Assembly (NCBI GenBank): GCA_902615325.1
Contig: CACMOJ010000001.1
Coordinates: 124,001 to 188,000, forward strand
Reading direction: 5' to 3'
Length of the DNA: 64,000 bases
Source: an uncultured SAR116 cluster alpha proteobacterium
Lineage (GTDB): Bacteria > Pseudomonadota > Alphaproteobacteria > Puniceispirillales > Marisalimonadaceae
A model generated the notes under the pieces. That model saw nothing but the letters and a program-made list of their open reading frames with translations, was not told where the DNA came from and did no database searches. The position numbers and the translations under genes were made by a program. Below are positions 53,157-61,949 of this stretch, in pieces (positions within the stretch are counted from its first letter, which is position 1; the number at the start of each line of letters is the position of its first letter).

Positions 53157-53769
53157 GCTCAAACATTTTATTATTACATTAATCTTAAGTTGTCTAGTTT
53201 CGTTTAACTCCTATGCATTAGATAAAATATTGCTATACGGTGATAGTTTAATGTCTGGATACAAATTGGATAAAAAAAATTCCTTAAATAATATACTTGA
53301 ACAAAAACTTTTTCTGTTAGGATATAACTATAAAATAATTAATGCTAGCATCCCTGGTGAAACTAGTTTTGGAGGTTTAAATAGACTTAATTGGACACTT
53401 GCTGAAAAGAATATAACACACGTTGTATTGTGTTTAGGTGCAAATGATATGCTAAGAGGCATTAAACCAATTGAAACATATAAAAATCTAGAAAAAATTA
53501 TTAAAATAATTAATGCTAAAGATGTTAAAATTATTTTAGCTGGAATGATTGCACCTTCTTCCTATGGAAAAAAATATAAAGATAGCTTTGACATTATTTA
53601 TCCTGATTTAGCAAAAAAATTTAATCTGTTATTTATTCCATTTTTGCTTCAAGACGTGGCTTTAAATCCAGAATTAAATTTAAGTGATGGCATTCATCCA
53701 AATGAAAAGGGAGTTAAAATAATTTCTAACACTATTTCTAAAAAATTGATTACCATTTTAAAAAATTGA
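53155..53769 (+). CDS. tesA: arylesterase / lysophospholipase TesA (SGNH hydrolase)
   Basis: This SGNH/GDSL hydrolase has 204 residues from the ATG at 53155 (a TTG two codons upstream is also in frame), with a Sec signal of about 22 residues. Catalytic blocks are LLYGDSLMSGYKL (Ser, near residue 30), the Gly in IPGETSFGG, GANDMLRGI (Asn near 98) and DGIHPNEKGV (Asp and His near 180). TesA hydrolyses acyl-CoA thioesters, aryl esters and lysophospholipids in the periplasm. Divergent from ybbA-ybbP as in E. coli. Confidence 0.92.
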   Translation: MLKHFIITLILSCLVSFNSYALDKILLYGDSLMSGYKLDKKNSLNNILEQKLFLLGYNYKIINASIPGETSFGGLNRLNWTLAEKNITHVVLCLGANDMLRGIKPIETYKNLEKIIKIINAKDVKIILAGMIAPSSYGKKYKDSFDIIYPDLAKKFNLLFIPFLLQDVALNPELNLSDGIHPNEKGVKIISNTISKKLITILKN

Positions 53770-53770
53770 A

Positions 53771-54499
53771 TTAACTAGTTTTTTTTAGTTTTTGGATTTG
53801 ATCCCAAGCATTATTAATTATTCTCATTTTTTCTTTACTTTTTTCAAGAACTTCTTCCGGAACACCTTTATTAATTAATAAATCTGGATGATAAGTTTTT
53901 GATAAATTGATATATTTTTTTCTAATTTCTTTAATATCATCAGATGGCTTAACTCCTAAAACTATATATGGATTTAATTTTTCTGATGATTTTCTGCTTT
54001 CAAAAAGACTATTTATTTCAATATTAGAAAGATTAAAGATAAAACCAATTTCTCTTATCATCTTAATTTCAGGTTTACTAACTTGCCCATCTGCTTCAGC
54101 AATATATAAAAGAATATTTAAAACTTCTACTAAAGCTGTTTTATTTTTTGAATAAATTTGGCTTATTTGTTGTGCATATGGTTCAAAACCTAAATCATCT
54201 TGTTTTGCTACATTAAACACTTTTGAAACATTATCAATTTCACTATCAGGTATATTTAACTTTTCTTTAATTGCAAGTAATTCATCCTTTGTGATAACTC
54301 CATCTGCTTTACTAATTTTTGCAGATAAGATAATCAAAGCTAATGCAAAAATCTGTTGAGAGTTTTCATTACTAAAGTTTATACTTTTAACTTTTCCACC
54401 TGAAAATTTACTTCCTAGAAAAGATCCTAATAATGCTCCTATCGGTCCACCAATAGTAAAACCTAACATGCCACCGATTAGTGTTCCCCAAATAGACAT
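53771..54499 (-). CDS. djlA: DjlA-like TerB/DnaJ-domain co-chaperone
   Basis: The 242-residue protein has three parts: a glycine-rich N-terminal segment, WGTLIGGMLGFTIGGPIGAL (possible membrane anchor), a TerB-like helical domain (residues about 48-165) and a C-terminal J domain starting at NPYIVLGVKPSDDIKEIRKK with the HPD motif in KTYHPDLL. The J domain recruits DnaK/Hsp70 and stimulates its ATPase. This layout is that of DjlA and related envelope co-chaperones. It lies 5 bases upstream-to-downstream of msrA on the same strand. Confidence 0.88.
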   Translation of the reverse strand: MSIWGTLIGGMLGFTIGGPIGALLGSFLGSKFSGGKVKSINFSNENSQQIFALALIILSAKISKADGVITKDELLAIKEKLNIPDSEIDNVSKVFNVAKQDDLGFEPYAQQISQIYSKNKTALVEVLNILLYIAEADGQVSKPEIKMIREIGFIFNLSNIEINSLFESRKSSEKLNPYIVLGVKPSDDIKEIRKKYINLSKTYHPDLLINKGVPEEVLEKSKEKMRIINNAWDQIQKLKKTS

Positions 54500-54504
54500 T
54501 TTTG

Positions 54505-55062
54505 TTATTTAACTTTTTTTAATTGTTTTAATCTTTTTTCTCTACCACATGCAGTTTTATAGAGATAATACTTTAAAGAATTTTTTTTATAAAAATTTTG
54601 ATGTTCATTCCTTACAGGATAAAATTTTGTTTCTTTTTCTACAGCAACTTTTGAAGTTTTGGGAGCAATATCATTTATAATATTTTTTTGTTCATTGTTT
54701 TTGTAATAAATAGCTGGGCTATATGAATGACCTCTATCACAAAATTGACCGTCTGAATCTTCGTAATCAACTGTATTGAAAACATGTTTTACTAATTCAG
54801 CAAATGAAACTTTGTTTGGGTCATAAATCACCTTAGCTGCTTCTCTGTGGTCTCCCCATTGATTAGGATAATATTTAGGGTTTGGAGTTGTTCCTCCGGT
54901 AAACCCACTAATGACCTCCTTAACACCTTTAAATTCTTCAAAGTCTTCTTCAGTACACCAAAAACAACCCCCTGAATAGTAAAAAGCATCTGATTTAGCC
55001 TGAAAAATTGATAAAAAGAAAATGATTTTAATTTTAATTAATATATAAGATATTTTTTTCAT
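54505..55062 (-). CDS. msrA: peptide methionine sulfoxide reductase MsrA (exported form)
   Basis: This 185-residue MsrA reduces methionine-S-sulfoxide in proteins. The catalytic motif SGGCFWCTEEDFEEFKGVKE is near residue 30, followed by GFTGGTTPNPKY. QFCDRGHSYSPAIYY near 105 and a C-terminal recycling cysteine in KTACGREKR are present. A hydrophobic N-terminal stretch (ISYILIKIKIIFFLSIFQAKS) looks like a signal peptide, so it may repair periplasmic proteins. It starts 3 bases after the photolyase-related gene. Confidence 0.93.
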   Translation of the reverse strand: MKKISYILIKIKIIFFLSIFQAKSDAFYYSGGCFWCTEEDFEEFKGVKEVISGFTGGTTPNPKYYPNQWGDHREAAKVIYDPNKVSFAELVKHVFNTVDYEDSDGQFCDRGHSYSPAIYYKNNEQKNIINDIAPKTSKVAVEKETKFYPVRNEHQNFYKKNSLKYYLYKTACGREKRLKQLKKVK

Positions 55063-55065
55063 GTG

Positions 55066-56055
55066 TTATATATATGTAACGTTTTCAATAAATTCATCGG
55101 CTTTTTCAAAAATTATTTTTTTTCTTTCAACATTCATTCTTTCCAATGTTCTAACCATCATATTTAGTCGAGGATTTTTTGAAAAAAAAGATTTGTTATC
55201 GTCAATAAAAGACCAATATAATCCATCTATAACATCACACCATTTATCTTTTTTGTAATTGCTCATTTTTAAAATATAATTAGATCCACAGATATATGGC
55301 TTAGTTGAAAAAATTCCACCGTCTGCATAAGTTCCCATTCCATAAACATTAGGCACCATTACCCAGTCACTACTATCAACGAACATTTCCATAAACCATC
55401 TGTATATTTCTTTAGGAGAAATTTTACATAAATTCATTATGTTACTTAAAATCATTAAACGTGGTATGTGATGTACATATCCATATTTTAAACACTTTTT
55501 TATTGTGTCATCTAAAGGTTTAATGTTTGTAGTTCCATCGTACCAACAATCTTTTAATTTTCTGTCATGCTTCCAATAATTTGAATTTTCTTGAAAATCA
55601 CCTTTTAAAAAATAAGTTAGTCTTATAAACTCTCTCCATCCAATTATTTGTCTTATAAACCCTTCGAGAGAATTTAATGGTATGTCTTTTGATTTATTTA
55701 CTTCTTCAATTACATCTTTTGGAGTTATTAAACCTAAATTTAAAGACGAACTTAGACATGAGTGAAATAAAAAGTTTTCATCTATATCAACTGCATCTTC
55801 AAAATCCCCAAAGTTTTTAAATTTTAGCTCAATAAATTCTTTTAATAAATTAAGAGCTTGCTTTCTGTTTGTTGGTACCCAAAAATTTTTATTATCTCCT
55901 GGATGACCAGAGAAATATTCATCCACAATTAATTTTACGTCATCAATATTTTTAGACTTTTTAAAAAATGTAGTAGCTGGTATTTTAATTTCTTTTGGAA
56001 GTCGTTTTCTATTTAATTCATCGAATGACCATTTCCCCCCCTGTAGGCTTTTCAT
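55066..56055 (-). CDS. photolyase-related protein, C-terminal part (frameshifted gene)
   Basis: This 329-residue C-terminal part of a cryptochrome/photolyase-related protein (PF04244, FeS-BCP clan) includes GGKWSFDELNRKRLP at its start, PLNSLEGFIRQIIGWREFIR near 165, HHIPRLMILSNIMNLCKISP near 220, WVMVPNVYGMGTYADGG near 255 and CGSNYILKMSNYKKDKWCD near 280. The FAD-binding helices are complete. Its own ATG at 56055 is an artefact; coding continues from the upstream ORF after a one-base shift at the seven-G run (56035-56041). The family repairs UV-induced DNA lesions. Confidence 0.75.
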   Translation of the reverse strand: MKSLQGGKWSFDELNRKRLPKEIKIPATTFFKKSKNIDDVKLIVDEYFSGHPGDNKNFWVPTNRKQALNLLKEFIELKFKNFGDFEDAVDIDENFLFHSCLSSSLNLGLITPKDVIEEVNKSKDIPLNSLEGFIRQIIGWREFIRLTYFLKGDFQENSNYWKHDRKLKDCWYDGTTNIKPLDDTIKKCLKYGYVHHIPRLMILSNIMNLCKISPKEIYRWFMEMFVDSSDWVMVPNVYGMGTYADGGIFSTKPYICGSNYILKMSNYKKDKWCDVIDGLYWSFIDDNKSFFSKNPRLNMMVRTLERMNVERKKIIFEKADEFIENVTYI

Positions 56056-56563
56056 TTTCGTCTATAAGAAGGTTTAATTTCTTTCTCATCATTTGATAAA
56101 AAGAAACCATTCTTAAATTTTTATTATTATCTCCATACTCTTTAAGATCCTCTTGACTTAAAAAAAACATTGGAGATGGAATAAAAGTTAAATCTACATC
56201 ATTAGAAAGAGTTAAGAATTTTTTTTCAAAAAATTTGTCAATAATATCATATATATATAATCTATTAATTTTATTTTTTTCTATGAAAATTCTAAGGTCA
56301 TCTATATAGTTGCCACTTGCCTCTTGGTCTATTTTTAATGGTTTATAATGAACTTCAAAATCATTTTTTTTTAATAGGTCACTATAATCTCTCATAGCAG
56401 TTAAAAAAAGAGTTAATTTCATTTTGTGATGTTTAAAATAAGTACAAAGTTCAATATCTTCTTTCATATAAACTTTATTAATATTTAACTGAGAAATGTA
56501 TTCCAATGGAAAAAGCTGATTACCTAAAATTACAAGTAAATTATTTTTATTATTTTTGATCAT
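56018..56563 (-). CDS. photolyase-related protein, N-terminal part (frameshifted gene)
   Basis: This 181-residue frame starts NNLLVILGNQLFPLEYISQL and contains FIEKNKINRLYIYDIIDKFF near 93 and the antenna-domain helices of photolyase-related proteins (PF04244 N-terminal domain). It ends in ENEKPTGGEMVIR where related proteins continue GGKWxFD. Removing one G from the seven-base run (56035-56041 on the plus strand as C) joins it exactly to the next ORF to make a protein of about 500 residues, the normal family length. The start overlaps the stop of the upstream aldolase-like gene (TAATG). Confidence 0.75.
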   Translation of the reverse strand: MIKNNKNNLLVILGNQLFPLEYISQLNINKVYMKEDIELCTYFKHHKMKLTLFLTAMRDYSDLLKKNDFEVHYKPLKIDQEASGNYIDDLRIFIEKNKINRLYIYDIIDKFFEKKFLTLSNDVDLTFIPSPMFFLSQEDLKEYGDNNKNLRMVSFYQMMRKKLNLLIDENEKPTGGEMVIR

Positions 56564-57690
56564 TAAAAACTAAATCCACGAGCCGAAACTTCCCATAAAT
56601 CTTTTACTTTTCCATTTTTATCAATAACAACATACCAATCATGTAAATTACATGTTGGGTCACAATGACCTGGTATCAATCTTAACTTATCATTTAATTT
56701 AAGAGAGTTATTATAATCTTCAATAATTCCGTGCTCATCAGAACATTTTGTATATTTTAGATCATTTTTGTTGAATATTTTTGGTAGTCCACTGTCTACA
56801 GACATAGATTTTAAACCAGCATCAACAACTGCAAATTTTTGTTTGGCAACTGAAATGACACTTGTATAAATAAATAGTGAGTTTTCAAAAAGAATATTAG
56901 ATTTATTCTTCTTTAAACTTGAATAATGTGCATCCATAAATGCATATGAGCCAACTTGAATTTCATTATAAATTTTACTTTTTGTTTCTTCTTCGAAACA
57001 ACCAGTACCTCCTCCAGTTACTATCAAATTGGACATATCAAAATATTTGAGTAAATTAGAAATTCTTTTATTAGTATTGTTAACTGTTGTTTCTCTTTCT
57101 TTTGTATCTAACACATGTTGATTAGAGCCATTATATGCTTGAAACCCAGACAGTTTTATATTTGAAGATTTGTTAATAAATTGAATCATTATTTTAATAT
57201 CATTAATGTTATCTGTTCCACATCTTTGAGCACCACACTCTAATTCTATAAAAATTTCAATTTTGACGTTATTATCAGAGGCAATATTATTTATATCATT
57301 TAAATTATCTATATTATCTACACAGCAACTAACCTTAGAACCTGACCTGTTAATTTTACATAATCTATCAATTTTCTTTAAATCTGTTATTTGGTTCGTT
57401 ATTAAAATATCTTTTATACCTGACCTAACAAAAACTTCAGCTTCACTTAATTTTTGACAACATATACCAGAAGCATTTCCAAATTGAAGTTGATATTTTG
57501 CTACATCTACAGATTTATGCATTTTTGCGTGAGGTCTGAGTTTTATATTATTTTCATGGGTAAAAGATCTCATTTTTTCAACATTTAATTTAAATATCTC
57601 ATAATCAATTAGCAAACATGGGGTTTGAATTTCTTCTAACTTCATTCCTTTTAAGGCAGGTATGTTATAACCATAATCTAATTTGGACAT
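56563..57690 (-). CDS. D-threonine aldolase / D-serine dehydratase-like PLP enzyme
   Basis: This fold-type III PLP enzyme has 375 residues from the ATG at 57690 (a TTG 13 codons earlier is also in frame). EEIQTPCLLIDYEIFKLNVE near 18 and RPHAKMHKS (with the Schiff-base lysine near residue 55) are the alanine-racemase-like N-terminal signature. VTGGGTGCF near 225 is the phosphate site, and PGHCDPTCNLHDWYVVID near 340 holds the metal-binding His-Cys/His pattern of DSD1 and D-threonine aldolase. It breaks or dehydrates a D-hydroxyamino acid. Upstream is a glyoxalase in the other direction. Confidence 0.88.
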   Translation of the reverse strand: MSKLDYGYNIPALKGMKLEEIQTPCLLIDYEIFKLNVEKMRSFTHENNIKLRPHAKMHKSVDVAKYQLQFGNASGICCQKLSEAEVFVRSGIKDILITNQITDLKKIDRLCKINRSGSKVSCCVDNIDNLNDINNIASDNNVKIEIFIELECGAQRCGTDNINDIKIMIQFINKSSNIKLSGFQAYNGSNQHVLDTKERETTVNNTNKRISNLLKYFDMSNLIVTGGGTGCFEEETKSKIYNEIQVGSYAFMDAHYSSLKKNKSNILFENSLFIYTSVISVAKQKFAVVDAGLKSMSVDSGLPKIFNKNDLKYTKCSDEHGIIEDYNNSLKLNDKLRLIPGHCDPTCNLHDWYVVIDKNGKVKDLWEVSARGFSF

Positions 57691-57765
57691 ATAACTAATA
57701 TAAAATAAATTTATTGAATCTTCTAACAAATAGATATAATTTTTAATATTACTTGGAGTTTATTA

Positions 57766-58206
57766 ATGAAATTTTTGCATACAATGATTAGAGTTAACAA
57801 TTTAGAAGAATCATTAGATTTCTTTTGTAATAAATTAGGCTTAATTGAAACAAGACGAAAAGATGTTCCTGAAGGAAAGTTTACATTAATATTTTTGACT
57901 GCTACTGAAGATGAAAGTTCTGCAATAAATACTAGATCACCAGAAATAGAACTTACTCATAATTGGGACTATGAGGACCTTGATAAAGGAAGAAATTTTG
58001 GTCATTTGGCATTTTCAGTTCCAAATATATATGAGACTTGTCAAAAATTAATGGATAAAGGTGTGGTTATCAATAGACCACCTAGGGATGGAAGAATGGC
58101 TTTCATTAAATCTCCAAATAATATTTCAATTGAACTTCTTCAACAAGGGGATGCCTTAGAAATTAAAAATCCCTGGAAATCAATGGATAATACAGGAAAT
58201 TGGTAA
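57766..58206 (+). CDS. gloA: lactoylglutathione lyase (glyoxalase I)
   Basis: The 146-residue VOC protein converts the methylglyoxal-glutathione hemithioacetal to S-lactoylglutathione. Metal ligands are His5 (FLHTMIRV), the Glu in [10 protein letters not shown], a His in FGHLAFSV, and the C-terminal Glu in ISIELLQ. The [20 protein letters not shown] block near 19-38 is specific for glyoxalase I. It is placed by a GGAG site 6 bases ahead of the ATG. A small lipoprotein gene follows after 10 bases. Confidence 0.92.
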   Translation: MKFLHTMIRVNNLEESLDFFCNKLGLIETRRKDVPEGKFTLIFLTATEDESSAINTRSPEIELTHNWDYEDLDKGRNFGHLAFSVPNIYETCQKLMDKGVVINRPPRDGRMAFIKSPNNISIELLQQGDALEIKNPWKSMDNTGNW

Positions 58207-58216
58207 AGGAGATTTT

Positions 58217-58495
58217 ATGAAAAAATTATATTTTATTTTTAATGTATTTCTGATTTTATTTATTGCTAATTGCTCTACACATATTGCAAAAAAGCAAGTA
58301 GATAAAAATATAATTCAAAAAGAAATGACTAGGTATGTTACAATTGAATGGAGGTTAAATCCTAAATTCATAACTGATGTACCTCAAACTGCAAAAGAAA
58401 AATTAACAGAATCCTGTAATTCTGATAAATTTATTTTAGTAAAAGTGAGTACAGTTGATTTTGAAAAAACCAAGGGAACTTTTAGATGTAATTAA
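58217..58495 (+). CDS. small lipoprotein, unknown function
   Basis: This 92-residue protein has an N-terminal lipoprotein signal: a hydrophobic run then a lipobox ending LFIANC (cleavage before Cys19). The mature part (STHIAKKQVDKNIIQKEMTR) is polar and ends with two more cysteines, TESCNSD and TFRCN, which could form a disulfide. I do not recognise the family. A GGAG site lies 7 bases ahead. It is probably co-transcribed with gloA and overlaps the convergent mfd by 4 bases. Confidence 0.65.
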   Translation: MKKLYFIFNVFLILFIANCSTHIAKKQVDKNIIQKEMTRYVTIEWRLNPKFITDVPQTAKEKLTESCNSDKFILVKVSTVDFEKTKGTFRCN

Positions 58496-60681
58496 GGCTT
58501 TAATAAGTTATTAATCTCTTTCAAATAATCTTTTAGCAATTTAAATCTATTAACATTTTTACCTGTTAAGGTTATAACGACTTTTTCATCATTCCTAAGT
58601 TTAATAAAATTGTTATTTTTATTAACCCACTCTAGAATTTTAGAAATTTCCTTTTCTCCTTGTTTTCTAAAACCAATGATTAATGCTTTCGGACCAATAT
58701 CTATAAAATTAATATTTAATTTTAAACAAATTACTTTTAAAGATATTGTATATATCAAATTTGATACTTCATTAGGTGGTGGTCCAAATCTTTCATTTAA
58801 TTCCTCTATAAAATTTTTAATTTCATCATTAGAGGTTAAATCACCAATCTTTCTATATAATGTCATTCTCGTTGATAAATCTTCAACGTAATCTTCAGGT
58901 ATTAGTACTGCTTTACCAATCGTAATCGTGGGTGACCAATTTACATATTGAGTTTTTTTATTTTTTTTAAGGCTATTAATTGTTTCCATAAGCATTTTTT
59001 GGTAAAGTTCATATCCAATATCTCTAATTTGACCAGATTGTTCATCACCTAACAAATTACCTGCACCTCTAATATCTAAGTCATAATTAGCTAAAGAAAA
59101 TCCTGCACCTAAATTGTCTAAAGTTTTTAAAACTTTTAACCTCTCAATCGCATTATCATTTAAAACTTTACCTTTTTTTGTTGTAAGATAAGCATAAGCT
59201 CTTTTATCACTCCTTCCAACTCTTCCTCTGAGTTGATAAAGTTGAGACAATCCAAATAAATCAGCATTATAAATAATTAGTGTATTAGCATTAGGAATAT
59301 CAATTCCAGATTCAATGATATTTGTAGAAATTAAAATATTAGATTCCTTTTGATAAAAACTTATTATGCTATCTTCTAGTTCGGTCGGTGTTAATCTACC
59401 ATGAGCAATAGAAATTTTTGATTCTGGAGACATTATTTTAATTAAATTTAATACTATTTCAATATCTTTAATTCTTGGACAAACAACAAAAATCTGCCCA
59501 TCTCTTTCTATCTCTCTTTTTAAAGCATCTGTTAAAGTAACCTTATCCCATTCATTAACAAAAGTTCTTACAGCTAATCTGTTAGTTGGAGGGGTTGTTA
59601 TAAGACTTAAATCTTTTAAACCAGTCAAAGATAACTGAAGAGTTCTTGGGATTGGGGTTGCAGATAAAGTTAATACATGTATATCAAATTGCAGTTCTTT
59701 AAGCCTTTCTTTTTGAACAACTCCAAAATGTTGTTCTTCATCAATAACTATCAATCCTAAATTTAAAAATGATATATCCTTAGATAAAAGAGCATGAGTA
59801 CCAATCACAATAGATAACTTTCCATTATTAAGATCATTTTTAATTTTTAACCTGTCATTCTTTTTAGTCATCCTAGATAGGCTTTTGATACTTATATCAA
59901 AATCTTTAAATCTATCTTCAAAGGTTTTGAAATGTTGTTCTACTAATATTGTTGTTGGTGCAACAATAGCTACTTGTTTGCCAGAAGATGCCACGACAAA
60001 GGACGCTCTTATAGCGATTTCTGTTTTGCCAAACCCAACATCTCCACAAATTAATCTATCCATAAATTTATTTGAATAGATATCATTCAAAGTATCTTCA
60101 ATTGCTGTTTCTTGATCATCAGTAAGATCAAAAGGGAAATTATTTACAAACTCGTTATAATTTTTTGGTTCATAAATTTGTACTTTATTTTGAACTCTTC
60201 GATTTGCAGCTGTAGTTATCAATTTATTTGCTAAATCATCAATTTTATTTTTAATTTTATTTTTTTTAATTAGCCAATTTGATGACCCTAGTTTGTCTAA
60301 AATTCTATTTTCTAAACCATCAGCAATTTTAGATAATAAGTTAATATTTTCGACTGGCACAAAAAGTTTATCTCCACCAGAATATTCAATTTTCAAACAA
60401 TCATGATCATTATTAGAAATATTAATAATTTCTAAAGATCTATAAATGCCAACTCCATGATCCACATGAGCAACGAAGTCATTAGCTTTGAGTGAGTTTA
60501 AATCTTTTAAAAAATTTTCTGCCTTTCGAATTTTTGATTTTTTTGGTTTATAATTTTTATGAGAGTAATCACTTTCATTAACAAAGATATTATTATTAAA
60601 TTCAAAACTATTTGTAATATTAATATTACAAAAAATGAAATTACTTAATTTTGTAGAATTTAATAAATCATAATAATTCAA
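58492..60681 (-). CDS. mfd: transcription-repair coupling factor Mfd, C-terminal part (frameshifted gene)
   Basis: This 729-residue frame has the RNA-polymerase-interacting domain (DFVAHVDHGVGIYRSL near residue 62), Walker A CGDVGFGKTEIA near 213, the DEEQ box VIDEEQHFGV near 315, TLSATPIPRTLQLSLTG near 342 and the TRG/C-terminal motifs LRGVGRSDKRAYAYL near 490. Mfd pushes stalled RNA polymerase off DNA and recruits UvrA. The frame is open upstream to 60699, and in a contiguous gene follows the N-terminal part (60693-61949) after a one-base shift near 60690-60700. Confidence 0.9.
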   Translation of the reverse strand: MNYYDLLNSTKLSNFIFCNINITNSFEFNNNIFVNESDYSHKNYKPKKSKIRKAENFLKDLNSLKANDFVAHVDHGVGIYRSLEIINISNNDHDCLKIEYSGGDKLFVPVENINLLSKIADGLENRILDKLGSSNWLIKKNKIKNKIDDLANKLITTAANRRVQNKVQIYEPKNYNEFVNNFPFDLTDDQETAIEDTLNDIYSNKFMDRLICGDVGFGKTEIAIRASFVVASSGKQVAIVAPTTILVEQHFKTFEDRFKDFDISIKSLSRMTKKNDRLKIKNDLNNGKLSIVIGTHALLSKDISFLNLGLIVIDEEQHFGVVQKERLKELQFDIHVLTLSATPIPRTLQLSLTGLKDLSLITTPPTNRLAVRTFVNEWDKVTLTDALKREIERDGQIFVVCPRIKDIEIVLNLIKIMSPESKISIAHGRLTPTELEDSIISFYQKESNILISTNIIESGIDIPNANTLIIYNADLFGLSQLYQLRGRVGRSDKRAYAYLTTKKGKVLNDNAIERLKVLKTLDNLGAGFSLANYDLDIRGAGNLLGDEQSGQIRDIGYELYQKMLMETINSLKKNKKTQYVNWSPTITIGKAVLIPEDYVEDLSTRMTLYRKIGDLTSNDEIKNFIEELNERFGPPPNEVSNLIYTISLKVICLKLNINFIDIGPKALIIGFRKQGEKEISKILEWVNKNNNFIKLRNDEKVVITLTGKNVNRFKLLKDYLKEINNLLKP

Positions 60682-60692
60682 ATATATAATTT

Positions 60693-61949
60693 TTATTTTC
60701 TATCTTTTATTATTCCTTCAAAATATTTTTTATAGTTAAATAATTTTTCTTTTTCTTCACAACAGAAAATAATAGTTTTTCTATTATTTAATTGTTTATT
60801 TATAAATTCTGATAAATATTCTAAGGCACTTTTATCTATTGAATTGCTTGATGGCAAAATAATTTTTTTTGAAAGGTAATCATGAGAATTACTTAGTTGC
60901 AAATCATTAATAAAATTAAATTTTAATATTTTTTGATAATTTTTGAATTCATTTAAAGTTAAATAATTTTCATGAGGTTCAAGAATTCTTGAAAATTCAT
61001 CTCTTCTTCTTTTATATAATAATTCAATCTCTTCAAGTTTCTTTAAGACATGATTAATATTCTTATTAAAGATAAAGTATTTGATATCACTAAAACATTT
61101 TTTTTTTGAAACTAAATCAAAAATATTTGAAAGAGGTGTATCAAAGAATAAACTAAAATAATTTTCTATGCCAGAAATTCTATATCCAGATAAAATCTTC
61201 GTATATTGATCATCATTTTTTAGATCAATATCAAAATTGCTAGAGTATTTTTTTTTAAAAATCTCTATATTATCTTTTGACAAAAGCATTTCTGATGCTG
61301 GAAATATGACAAATTTATAATCCATTTTCAATTTGGATTTGTTTCTTTGAGTTAGTGCGTCAAAAAATGAAATTTTTTCTATTTTATCATTGTTTAAATA
61401 AATGCGTATTGGATTTTCAGTTCCAGTATTAAAAATATCAATTATATCTCCTCTAACTGCAAACTCATTATTTTCTCTAACAGTATTTACTTTTGTGTAA
61501 CCCATTTTAATTAATTTGTCTCTAAGGCTTAAAATCGAAATAGTTTGTGAAACAAAAATATCTAAAAAGAATTTTGTATAAAAATGGAATGGAGCTGTTT
61601 TTGTAAAAATACTATTAAATGTAGTTAAGATAACAAGTTCATCAACTAAAAAATCATTATTTACTAGACTTGATAATGTATTTATTCTTTGTCCATTTAA
61701 TACTTTGTTAGGTGACGAATTATCATAAGGTAAAATATCCCAAGCTGGTATAGAGAAAACTTTGCAATTAGGATTAGAAATCGAAATCAAACTTTCAATT
61801 TCACTCAATTGTTTATCGTCTTTTAAAACTATAAATAGTTTATTATTTAGTTTTAAATATTTACTAATAAAAATTGGTAAAAATGCTTCATCAATACCAT
61901 TAAAAGATGAAAAATTATTTAGTTTTCGATTGATTTTTAAATCAATCAT
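60693..61949 (-). CDS. mfd: transcription-repair coupling factor Mfd, N-terminal part (frameshifted gene)
   Basis: The frame from the ATG at 61949 gives about 418 residues. This is the UvrB-like part of Mfd: VFSIPAWDILPYDNSSP near 60, NGQRINTLSSL near 80, RDKLIKMGYTKVNTVRENNE near 145 and FAVRGDIIDIFNTG (near 166). It ends GIIKDRK with a TAA just before the C-terminal part would continue. Adding one A to the AAAATAAAAA tract would link the two frames into about 1150 residues, the normal Mfd size. The start overlaps sdhE by 8 bases. Confidence 0.88.
   Translation of the reverse strand: MIDLKINRKLNNFSSFNGIDEAFLPIFISKYLKLNNKLFIVLKDDKQLSEIESLISISNPNCKVFSIPAWDILPYDNSSPNKVLNGQRINTLSSLVNNDFLVDELVILTTFNSIFTKTAPFHFYTKFFLDIFVSQTISILSLRDKLIKMGYTKVNTVRENNEFAVRGDIIDIFNTGTENPIRIYLNNDKIEKISFFDALTQRNKSKLKMDYKFVIFPASEMLLSKDNIEIFKKKYSSNFDIDLKNDDQYTKILSGYRISGIENYFSLFFDTPLSNIFDLVSKKKCFSDIKYFIFNKNINHVLKKLEEIELLYKRRRDEFSRILEPHENYLTLNEFKNYQKILKFNFINDLQLSNSHDYLSKKIILPSSNSIDKSALEYLSEFINKQLNNRKTIIFCCEEKEKLFNYKKYFEGIIKDRK

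Noticed and set aside
60685-60700. Programmed -1 frameshift to make full-length Mfd
   Set aside because: No slippery heptamer of the X-XXY-YYZ type and no stimulating stem visible; an indel is simpler.
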